DNA of 64,000 bases from NCBI GenBank assembly GCA_030015575.1, contig JASDDO010000016.1, positions 455,218,141-455,282,140 on the forward strand, given 5' to 3'. Below the pieces are notes generated by a model. The model saw only the letters and a list, made by a program, of their open reading frames with translations, searched no databases and was not told the origin of the DNA. Shown one piece after another: positions 52,809 through 62,944 of this stretch. This stretch comes from Agapanthus africanus. Lineage: Eukaryota > Streptophyta > Magnoliopsida > Asparagales > Amaryllidaceae. Numbering within the stretch: position 1 is the first letter of the stretch; every line of letters begins with the position of its first letter. A program made the position numbers and the translations under genes.

Positions 52809-54616
52809 AGTCTATTCCCCGTTCATTCCCTACGGGACCACGGTAACAGGATTTATTCCGTAACGCCCGGAAAAACGGCAAACATGTAATTATTCCGTAA
52901 CGCCCGGAAAAACGGAAAACATGTAATAATGGCCTTTTGTGTTACGTTTCGGTTACATTCTTGATTTCCCCCTCCCCTTTACCCCCAGGGTTTTGTTCAA
53001 GTCGGGTATTGCCAATATAGATCTAATGCCAACACAGGATCAAGCAGGTACAGGTTTTGTCTATGCATACAACAGTTACGTCTCTCAGGACAACAAGTCA
53101 GGATTGTTGGCAATAGTAACTAGATCCAAGTAATTAATCAAGTAGTGTGTCGTGAGCATGTCATGTGTTGCATATGTATCAGATAAACTGTAACGAATAT
53201 CTAAACACGGTAAGCACGATCAGGATGTATATGTATCCATCTGTAATTACCTGTTATACGTCCATGACTACGTATAATGCAAACTAGATGGCATGTTATA
53301 CTAATATAGTTGTATAATGATATTAGGAGGTTCCGGCATGCAATTAGTTATGCGATTATCAGTACGGATACGAACGGATATCGTAAAACGATAAATCTAT
53401 AACATTTACTATATAATGATACACATGTATTATTTTTATTCATATAGATATCGAATAATATAACGTAGCATGTTGCAAGATAAACTTGCCTCGGAAACAA
53501 CGGTCGGTGTGCAGGCGGTTTGGTGTAACACGACACGACACGGTGTGTAAAGTGGCATGACACGGTGCTAGGCCTTGCGGTGACACGGGACTGATGCAAT
53601 AGTGGCACACAAGTGGCATGAGCTGAGCACGAAGCGAGCATGGCGTGGCATAGGAGCAGGGCACATGGCGTGACACGGTCCGGGTACGGTGATGACACGG
53701 TCGTGGCATGGTCTGGTGTATGGTCTGGTGGTGGCACGATCGTGGTATGGTGGTGACACGGTCATGATCTGGAGGTGGCACGGTGGTGGCATGGTCTGGG
53801 AATGGTCTGAGCAGCTGCATGTCGTGGTCACAGGGCTAAACAACGATGGTGACTTGGTCGTCCAGATCGTCGACGACGCGTGCAACTCCGACGAGACGGC
53901 CGGAATATCAAGAAAGCAAGAATGAAAGAATGAAAGAAAGAAGAAAGAAGAAGGAAGAATGGGGCTGCTTGGTTCTGGGTTCTGGGAAAGTGAGGACAGA
54001 GACGAGGCGATGGCGACGATGGTGGGTTGCCGTCGGCGACGAGGGGCAGTGGGTTCTCTGGGGTGCTGTTGTGTAGTCGGGGGAGTGCAGGGTCGATGGT
54101 GGTGGTAGTTTATGGTGTCGGGAATTAGAGAGAGGTGAGGAGAAGGAGGAGGTGACGGTGGTGACGACGACTAGGTCTCCAGCGACAAGGAGGCAGTGGG
54201 TTTCTTGGTTGGCGTTGGGTTACTTTTGGGGTCGTGGGTTGCGGGTGGTTTATTCGGGGTTGTGCAGGGGTCCTGGTCGGGGAAAGTGAGGAGAGGAGGA
54301 AGTGGTGAGGGTGAGGTCGGGGTGGTGAGGTGATCGGCGGCGAGCTTAGGGGCTAGGGTTTTAGATCTGAGTTCGTCAGGGTTGCAGGTTGGGGTGGCGT
54401 TGGGCACTCAGGAGAAGAGAGGAGGTGGCTAAGGTTGTGAGGAGGTGGTGGGGAAGTCGGCGGCGAGGTGAAGGAGTGGCTAGGGTTTGGGTGTTCGGGA
54501 TTCGTCGCGAGAGGGAAGGAGGAAGATAGAGGAGGGAGAGAAGTATAATAATTAGGTTTTATAATAATTTATATATAGTAGAGACAGATAGAGACAGAGT
54601 GAAAGAGAGAGTGTTA
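52149..54616 (-). repeat. LTR F, relative of element E's LTR (part)
   Basis: Shared phrases with E's LTR include CCAGACGTCAGTGCGTCATAA, ATCGTAACCCA followed by GGGACCACGGTAA, CCAACACAGGATCAAGCAGG and GCAAGAT(A/T)AACTT(G/A)CCT. Both ends lie beyond other insertions. Besides the 440-bp duplication it holds a 37-bp direct repeat (about 52853-52925) and a TGGCACGGT-rich stretch (53520-53820). The GC-rich remainder to 54540 holds no recognisable gene. Confidence 0.8.
53520..53820. repeat. Degenerate GTGGCATGG/GACACGGT repeats in LTR F
   Basis: Short words (GTGGCACGG, GGCATGGTCTGG, TGACACGGTC) recur about fifteen times without a fixed period. Apparent open frames on both strands here are repeat artefacts. 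Confidence 0.8.
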
Positions 54617-54856
54617 TGTCACGCCCCACCTCCAATACAGAGAGCATTGTCCGTTCTGGCCGAAACCGCATGGTTCTATCTTTCGGGACGAACTGGACTC
54701 GATCAGGGGCCACTTCCCAGGAGGTCACCCATCCCAGAACTTCCCTGGCTCGAGCATGCTTAACTACGGAGTTCTCAAACTCTTGTAGTGCCGGTTCACT
54801 TAAAAGGCGTCTCTGTATTGAAAAGTGGTATCATTCCATTTATAGTACAGATCTAC
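54617..54856 (-). repeat. Cassandra LTR, reversed, cut by LTR G
   Basis: TGTCACGCCCCACCTCC start, 5S-like segment at 54707-54781 on the minus strand, then the CAGATC phrase directly before G begins. The rest of this LTR is expected beyond G, off the window. Confidence 0.88.
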
Positions 54857-56915
54857 TGTCACGCCCCGCTTCCCAGAGTACGGTAAGGAGACGTGACGGG
54901 TTACGCGACGTATTTACTCAGAAGTAAACACGTTAAGCGTAAATAAGCAATATAATATAAATGTATACCAGAATGACATGAGATGTAAGTGAACAACAAC
55001 TTTTTATTTATTAAACATTCTTTACAATACAACTGGAAAGTAAATACAATGCGGAAAGCAATGCCTAAACAATGGCATGAACAGAAAGTAAAGGTATATA
55101 CAAGTAACTAAAGCTCTGGGTCTTCTGCGAACTGCTCCAAGTCTTCTGAGCTGGGATCGATCTCCAAAGAGTCGGGTCCTCCTGACAACATACTAAAGAA
55201 AGAATAGAAAAGGAATGTCGTCAGCGAACAATCGCTCGTTAAGTCCCAAAGAAAGATAGAAATAGACTGAACAGGTAAAGAGAATATATCTGGTATAATG
55301 TATGATTATTATGTTAACGCGGTTGTTTGTAGCTTGGTACAGAATGTTCCAGTGTATACGAGAGGAGTCCAACTTACCCCGTGGACTGTGGTATATGGAG
55401 TACAGGGCTCCGTCAAAATCCACGGGGCAACGACAACGGATGTTCAAGTTAGGTGTATAAAGTGACCGTCTCGTGCCACTTTTAACGCATTCCGTACCAG
55501 TCTACCCCTTTAAAAGCCCTTAATGTTTATTGTGTTGTTTTATAGATGATTTGCAGATATAAAACTTGCCGAAACCATGATATCAATTGTTCATGTAAAC
55601 GGATAAAGATATAAACGGATAGTCATGTAGACAAGTCAATGTATATCCATGTATCGATCAAATCAAGTTATGTTGATATAGATTGTATTCTGGTATTCAT
55701 GTTCAAGTTCCAATATATATGGATTCATATTGTATTGGAGTTATATTTAGATTATATGTAGATTGGAATTGTATTCGGATTAAACCGAGACTCTGTCTGA
55801 GTCAGATACTTAAACAGAATTTGATTTGGAGTTATCGGTAACTGCTGCACATGGATGGCAGGATTTGTGACTTTTTCCAAGCCAATTACCATTGATAACC
55901 CCGTTTTAGTTTTCTACCTTAAATAAGCAAGCACCCACCCACTTTCTCCGGCTTCCTAAGGCTCAAGAGAATTGGTCCCGCTTAAACCTATATTTACTAG
56001 GGTCCTTATTGTAAATTAATAAACTTGATGGGGTTTTATGAAAAATAGTTTAGTATACTTTCAAAATAATCCTCAAGTATTTATTTATCGTATTTAGGGT
56101 TTTCATGGATGTAATTTTAAATGTGAAGTATTCTAGTGAATATAAATCTAGATTGAATAGTATATGGTATTTTAGTGTAAATTGGAATTGTATGGATTTG
56201 TGATGGTAGATTCATGAAATTTGTGATTCCTTTGTTTAGAAAACATGGAATTTATTATATGTATTTAAAATAGATAATTTGATAATATTATAAATAATTA
56301 TAGAAAAATAAATTTATTTATTAAATAGAAATATCGTTTTCTTAAAAAATTGTAATAAAAATTCCATCGAGATCGGATGCTCCGTGAGGAGGTCTGCATC
56401 TCGCTTTACTAGTACCGAGGATGTGCGATAAGCCGCACCATCCAAATCAGGTTCCCTAAAATAGTTTGTAGAGGCTTAATTGCAAGGAATTTAATTTAAA
56501 ACAATCTTAAAGAATACAGTTTTATTAGTTTAAGGTATTTTGTTGTAAAATTGTATTTATCCCAAAATATTGTAAAGAGAAAATCGTGCTATGTCATGAT
56601 GAGTATAGTGATAAGGTAGGTCATTGCCTCGTGGCGGTTTTCTAAAGGTAATATGAGCAAATATATGAAATAATGTCGTAGGTAAATCTTGCGGTATTTA
56701 AACAAAAAAGTGAAATAAAAATTTTATAACATAGTATTTTGAATTGAAACTTGTTCTAAATGTTGTTTTATGGTTGCTAAACAGTATATAAAGAAATGGT
56801 TAATATGTTATTAAGAAAAGTTGGGTTTTAAATAATTTTAGAATCAGAAATCGGAATAACTCCACTTCCGACGAGTTTTGAAAAGAGATCTTTTAGAATA
56901 AGAAGAGTGAAGAGG
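54857..56915 (-). repeat. LTR G, Tekay-type (part)
   Basis: TGTCACGCCCCGCTTCCC start, collinear with B's right LTR (19030 to about 21065). It is interrupted at 56916 by H, so the U3 end with its expected tRNA-like segment lies outside the window. It has the three-way-junction segment at 55831-55899. Confidence 0.9.
55831..55899 (-). other. Three-way-junction segment (copy 5)
   Basis: Outer arms GTTATCGGTAA and TTACC..GATAAC are intact. In the second hairpin both arms have changed (GTGACTT and AAGCCAA). Confidence 0.5.
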
Positions 56916-57137
56916 TGTTTACCGCCGAAAACGGGGGACGAAACCGGAATGGATCGTCTTGCCTGAATTTGGGGCAGATGCTATTTGGATTTATCTGTCC
57001 ACCTCTTCGAGGATGCCAAGTTGATTTATGGCACCGTGTATCGGAGGTTTGGACGGATGCGGCCGTTGTAGCAGACTTCCCTTAAATTCAGGCAAGACGA
57101 TACATCCCGGTTTCACTCCCGTTTTCGGCGGTAAACA
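56916..57137. repeat. Composite 222-bp LTR of H with ~54-bp inverted ends
   Basis: It starts TGTTTACCGCCGAAAACGGG and ends with the reverse complement of that start, with about 54 bp paired at roughly 90%. The first ~165 bp read like the antisense U5 end of element A's LTR (9486-9650); the last ~55 bp are a sense U5 end abutting the primer site. The LTR is thus two U5 ends back to back. Confidence 0.8.
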
Positions 57138-57292
57138 GATTCTGGCATGCCAGGTGGGACCTTTTCCTCTTTCCACTCCACACTTTGTGTGTCATGTTCG
57201 TGAACAAATCGCGGTTTATTTCGGTTGCCCCTGGATTCGAGGTAATAAGATTTGGTATCTTGCTCCTGTACAGAAAGAAGAAATGAACATCA

Positions 57293-58159
57293 ATGGCTTC
57301 CAGCTGTACCAACTGCAACAGTAACTCCCACTCCGTCCCCGTTGGAAGAGTGACGTACGGGCCAAATGCGGGCTGCATCTTCTCAATGCCAGTAGATTAG
57401 GTCACTCAGGCCACCACTGGATTTTTCTTCGAGACCATGCTCCCGCCAACAAGCTTCAGCGCCCCAGTGCCATCACATGAAGCTCCCAAGAGGTCGGTCT
57501 TCGATCGACTTGCAATCTCCACGGCCCCTCTCAATGGGTTGTCCAATTCTAACGCTTCAGTATTCAACAGGCCGAGCAACAGCTCAAGTGGGCCCGCAAA
57601 GAGGCTCACGATACCTGAGGGGGTTATCCCGAAATGGATAACCGTTCCAGCTCCGGCGAGACAAGTCATCAAAGGGGTGTCTCCTACCAAAGGATCGTTC
57701 TTCACAAGATTGGTCGTTCCAACTCTTAATACGGGTGAAGTCGTCCAAAGTGCTTCCCCTACCAAAAGGTCGGCCTTCGAAAGATTGAACGTCCCCTCTC
57801 AACGGACGTCTGTTTTCAACAGGCTGGCACCAGAAGTAGCCCTTCATCAGAGTAGGGGCATGACGAAACCGCTTCCACAACTGAGACAGCCCCGTCTGCA
57901 AGGCATGCTCGACGTCGCCACTGGCGCCGAGTGAGAAAAACTGGGGGCAGTTCCCCCTCTGGACTTACCTCACCAGCTCCAATGGTGGAAATTGAAGCTG
58001 CTGTTCCAATTGGGAACAGCTTTGAACCGGTAAGGAGAGTGCGCAAGAACTCCCCAACCGCAGTGTTGAAGAAATCTCCGCCACCTGTTGAAAACATGGT
58101 ATGGGCAAAGCCGGAGCAACCCCCTCAGCGGTTGTCCTCCAAAATCCACAGAGTTTAGC
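57293..58159 (+). pseudogene. Fragment H N-terminal ORF remnant
   Basis: It begins M-A-S-S-C-T-N-C like element A's leader. It carries SVFDRL, SVFNRP, SFFTRL, SAFERL and SVFNRL repeats and the closing phrase GNSFEPVRRVRKNSPTA, which matches GNSFELLRRVRKNSPTA in element A. No enzymatic domain is visible. It looks broken, with few interruptions. Confidence 0.8.
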
Positions 58160-58341
58160 GGAAGGTCCAAGATTCTGTGAGCGATAAAGATTACTCTCGC
58201 CGATTAAAGAAAACGAAGGCTCGGTAAGAGGAGGATCATCCATCCGTTGTACCATGGAAGGCATCGTCTACATGGGGGCCTGTTACAACGGTCCTTTCGA
58301 CTTCAACCTCCCACAAAAAGAGAAGGCCGGAGAAGATCCCC

Positions 58342-58827
58342 ATGCCTACGGCAAATTTCAAAGCCAGTGGACCCAAACGCCCCAAGTCTGGGGGCATGGT
58401 AGTACACACGGTGTACATGGCTTTCAGGAAAGAGGAAAGCCATACTTCCACGGGTCATCGACAACTTACACAGTCTGTGACAAAAGCTCAGGAGCAACAA
58501 CAAAAGCTCCACGAGATGCTGACAAAGATGGCCGCACTCACTGGGCAGAAAGAAAGCCTGGAAGCATCGTCTGAACAGCGCCAAGATCAGGAGACCAATA
58601 CGGAGTTCCTGCGATGGGTGCTGGAGAGAAAGAATAAGAAGGCCATGGAACAAGCCGCTAATATGAAGCAGATGGCGCTCCTATTCTAAGACATGGTCAG
58701 GATGATGATCCAGCTGGACCCTCCAGCCGAAGATCCACCGATAATCGTTGAAGACGACAAAGGGGAGACATCAAACCCTCTTCCGGCTTTATCAGCAGCT
58801 AGGGAGGAGACGATCGCCAAAGCAGCC
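58342..58827 (+). pseudogene. Fragment H gag start remnant
   Basis: GPKRPKSGGMVVHTVYMAF, STGHRQLTQSVTKAQEQQQK, MAALTGQKE and PPIIVEDDKGETSNP match residues ~65-225 of element A's gag (coiled-coil part). The capsid does not follow; the inverted LTR begins instead. Confidence 0.82.
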
Positions 58828-59601
58828 TGTTTACTGCCGAAAGACGCGACTGGGACGTTGGGACGTCCGGCCTGAATTTTGGGGGCAGATGTTATTTTGT
58901 GCTATCCGTCCACATCTCCGATGATGCCAAGTTGATTTATGGCACCTTGTATCGGAGGTTTAGATGGATGCGACCGATGTAGCAGATTTCGTCAGATTCC
59001 CCCTCATTGTGAGGGGTTTTTGATTGTGGGGACTCTCTTCCCTGCAGGCGCAAGCCCCTGCAGTTGATTACGCTACCGTATTTCGGTAACCACTTTCTCC
59101 TTCTCCAGATGGTCACTTCATGTCGTGTGTGTTTGTTTTGTTTTTTGGTTGCCCATGGATTGTATACGGAGACTAATTTATTTTGTCACCCGTAGGGCGT
59201 GGATTAGTCAAAATCCGTATTTTCTTAGATTTGAGTTTGGTTTGGGTTTAAGGATCGTTAATCTTGTTTGAGACTAAAATCAACTTAAACGTTTGTTAAG
59301 GATACGCTAGTCTAATTTTAGACTAAGATCTATTTAACAGGATCATTAAGATCCAACAAAAGAGCATTTGAGCTATATTGTTTAGTTTAGAGAAATTACG
59401 GTCCATAAGTTTAAGGACATCATAGTCCGTGACAGTTTAAAGATATCATAGTCTGTAAAGTTTGAAGACATCATTGTCTATGAGTTTAAGGACCTCACAG
59501 TCCGTAAAGTTTAAGGACATCATGGTCCATGAGTTTAAGGACCTCATAGTCCATGGAGTTTAGTTTAGGGACGTTACGGTCCATAAGTTTAAGGACATCA
59601 T
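58828..59601 (-). repeat. Tat-type LTR fragment in inverted orientation
   Basis: It starts exactly at a family terminus (TGTTTACTGCCGAAAG) and follows element A's LTR from 9486 (CCAAGTTGATTTATGGCACC, CCCCTGCAGTTGATTA, the GTGGATTGTATACGG-type motif at 59152-59169). It ends in a diverged ~25-bp array (59378-59601, AGTTTAAGGACATCATAGTCC-like). Sense is minus, opposite to H. Element E cuts it at 59602. Confidence 0.85.
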
Positions 59602-62600
59602 TGTCATACCCCGCTTCCCAGAGTGTGCTAAGATAGGCACGTGACAGAGCCAACCATGCTACCTGTGGATAGGAAAAATCCCTCCACAGTCACATTACGG
59701 CAGTAGAGATATCAAGAACAGGAAAGTAAATAAACTATCTAGTACATGTCCATGAGCCAGAATAAACGAGTCATGAAATAATATGCGGAAGCAATAAATC
59801 CAAGTAACAATAACATCTGGAAAGTAAGGAAATAACTAACTGGATACTAACAGAATCCTCACTGCTCGGCCTGACGGCGGAAATACTCTTGATCAGCCCG
59901 CGACAAAGGTAGAGGATCTGGGCCATGCAAAACCCAGACGTCAGTGCGTCATAACATCAACAATAATATAATCAGGGGGTAACAAGTCATGCAGGCATGG
60001 GTATGAACAGTAACAAGTCATCAATAACAAGTAGCAATAACATGAATATAAATCAGTGAACAGAATATAAACATGTGAAGTGCAGTGAGTAGTCTAGACT
60101 GTGCTATAGGGTGATCTACTGTAAAGTTATTCGAAATCAATGAATGCAATACTCATCGTAACCCATCGGTCTATGCCCTGTTCATTCCCCACGGGACCAC
60201 GGTAAAATGATGTAATAGACTGTGAGTCTATGTCCAGTTCATTCCCCACGAGACCACGGTAAAATGATATAATAGCCATATGAGTTACGTTCAGCTACAT
60301 TCTTGATTTCCCCATGCCCCCAAGTCATGTGTGTAAGTCAGGTATTTATAAATCTGAGACCAATGCCAACACAGGATCAAGCAGGAACAGGTTTGTCTGT
60401 ACAGACAACAGGATATGTCCATCGGGACAACATGTCAGGATTGTCGGCATTAGAAACAGGATCAGGTAACATGTCAAGTAGAGATATATCAGGTCATGTC
60501 AGGTAGTGTACATGTATCAAGTCATGTCAAGTAGTGGTGTATCAGGTATCAAGTCAAGCAGTGGTATATCAGGTCATGACAGATAGTGCACATGTGTCAA
60601 GCGGATGCTCATACTAAACCTGTAGCAAGTACGGATGCACGGTAAAGCATGGATGCATAAATATTTTGTCACGGGTTACATCATAACTATGTAGGATGCA
60701 CAATTATCAAGCATGGTGCACTAATACAACAGTAACATGAAATAATATGGTCTCGGTGTGCAACTAGATATGTAATAAACCGTACGGATACAGACGGATA
60801 CTATAAAACTGTAAATCGGTAAAATTTGCTGAATATTAAAACACAAGCACTATTATTTATTAAATAGATATTGATATAATAATATTAACATGGATAACAT
60901 ATTCAAACCGATTAATAACTATAAAAATGGTATTGATTAACCATGCACAAGAAAGTTCCGTTCAGAAATTCAGCGTCATCCTGATTTGTAAAATAGCTTA
61001 AAAATAACAAACGTTCTCCAAAAGGGACGTGTATCATACCAAAACAAAAATAATTCAATAAGATTTTCATTTTTATAAGTATAAGCATCACAGGTTGTCC
61101 CTACAAAAATCTATGAACATTCGAAATTGAAAGTTTGCTGCTGGAATTTCCCTGGACAGCAGTTTAGAGACATTTTCATTTGCATTTTACATTATTTAAA
61201 CAATTTATTTTGCAAGTAAATATTTCATAGAGTTATAGTATTCTGAGTTATTTTCGTAACGAACTAAAGAACGTATACTAATGATTGTTTTATGATTTAT
61301 AATGAATTTTATAAGGTAAGGTGTACAGTAAATTTCAGATTTGTCGTATCCGCTTTGCGACGATATTTCATGCGTAAACTATAATATTTTCAAATGTATA
61401 ACATTATAAAATGCAGATTATAAACTAATTAAAGATAATAATAAGAAATATTACGACGATATATATTTTAAATGATATGGATGCAAACGGGTATCACATA
61501 ATCATAAAATGATAAACTAACAAGTGCGGAACATATAACTAAGCAATATGAAATGTAACTATTCAATTTGATGCAGTATATGATAGTATAGTATGTAACA
61601 AGATAAGTTTTCATGACCTAGATCTGAAATGATATGAATGGATGCAAACGGAACATCGAAAAGTTATAAAACTAAATATGGGGTGCATGATTTTAAATAC
61701 AGGTATTCCATTGTTAAAATAGATTCGTCTAAAGTAATGTAGCATGTAATTAAGATTGGTTTGCATGCCCTAGATCTGAAATGCACTATACAAATGTAAA
61801 CGGAACGTCGAAAGGCAGTAATATGAAACATGCGATGCTTGATTTAAAATACAGGTGTGATATTTATTTAAATAGGTATATAATGAGTTATATAGCATGT
61901 AGCAAGATTAACTTACCTAGACGGAACAAGAACGGATGTGTACGGATCGTCCTTCGTCGGCAAAATATCGCGACCCGCGCACGGTACACGGAACGGTTCC
62001 AAACAACGCACGAGAGTGATCACGCAAGTCAGGTACGTTCACTGGATCACTCGGATCGTCAGCGACGAGCATGGCTCCGGCGGTGATCACCGGAATGAAG
62101 AAACAAGATCAAGAAAAAGAAAGAAGAAGAAGTAAGAAGAAGAGGCTGTGTATTAAATAAGGAAAGAAAAATTAAATAAATAAAAAATATATAAATATAT
62201 ATATGCAGAGGAGAGAGAGAGAGAAATGGGTTGTTAGTTTGTTAGGAAATTAGTTTAGATTCAAATTTAAAAAATCTTTTATTAGTTAACTAAATTTTAA
62301 TTTGTATCAATTTATAAAATTAAAATTATATAAATAAAATTTGATATTCTGGTAAATACAAATATAGTCTAAAACATGCCCGGGTCGGGTCTAAAATTCA
62401 GTTTTAAAATACGAAAAATATACATGTCGACCAAAATAAAAAATGAATGTCCGGATAACGAAAAATGCATACCCATAAGAACGGATGCACGCACGTGCAC
62501 GTAGCCATCCAAACAAGTCCGTTTCACTGAACGGGACGAGAACAAGATGCGCGGATACTACCACGGGGCTAGGGGTATCATGAAGGCCATGCAATGTATT

Positions 62601-62875
62601 TTTAAAATATTTTATGTGACTTAAAATGATATATTTTAAAAATACAAATGCCAGATAAAATGCCAGTATGCAATAAACATGAAAATGCACCAGTCTACGT
62701 AACAAGTCAGGACAATTCATAAATATGAATCAAATAAGTTCAAGCAAGCGGGTCGGGTCGAATGCAATGTAAAATGTAAAATACTATTCGCACCCAAAAC
62801 ACGATAAAGCAGGAAAATACCACAATTAAGGAAATACGAGAACTGGAATTTGTATAAATGAACTAGGTTATTACA
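59602..62875 (-). repeat. Element E 3' LTR (3274 bp)
   Basis: TGTCATACCCCGCTTCCC ... GGTTATTACA. AT-rich, with repeated TCAAGTAG/TCAGG(T/C)A words at 60340-60610 and a GA-rich patch near 62090-62235. A tRNA-like segment is not apparent at the place where the B/C-type LTRs have one. Confidence 0.9.
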
Positions 62876-62930
62876 ATATACCCAACTACAAAAGAATTTC
62901 GTCCTCGAAATTCCAAGAACAAGAAAGGAT
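62876..62930 (-). other. Element E polypurine region
   Basis: Minus strand GGAATTTCGAGGACGAAATT followed by TCTTTTGTAGTTGGGTATA before the LTR start TGTAATAACC, the Tekay/Del-type signature. Confidence 0.8.
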
Positions 62931-62944
62931 AGACAATCAAGAAA

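Larger units (their letters stand above)
56916..58827 (+). mobile_element. Fragment H: Tat-like element, plus strand, with a composite left LTR
   Basis: A 222-bp composite LTR (56916-57137) is followed by the primer site TGGCATGCCAGGTGGGACC (57143-57161), a relative of element A's N-terminal ORF (57293-58159) and the start of gag (58342-58827). It then meets a family LTR in the opposite orientation at 58828. No capsid, protease or RT is visible. It was inserted in LTR G. Broken. Confidence 0.8.

Noticed and set aside
53568-54407. Possible host gene in the GC-rich stretch of LTR F
   Set aside because: Frames overlap on both strands in low-complexity repeats, have no recognisable domain, and lie between segments that align with element E's LTR.
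56916-59601. H as an ordinary plus-strand element with two LTRs in the same orientation
   Set aside because: The right LTR reads antisense relative to H's interior and primer site, and the left LTR is a composite of two U5 ends.
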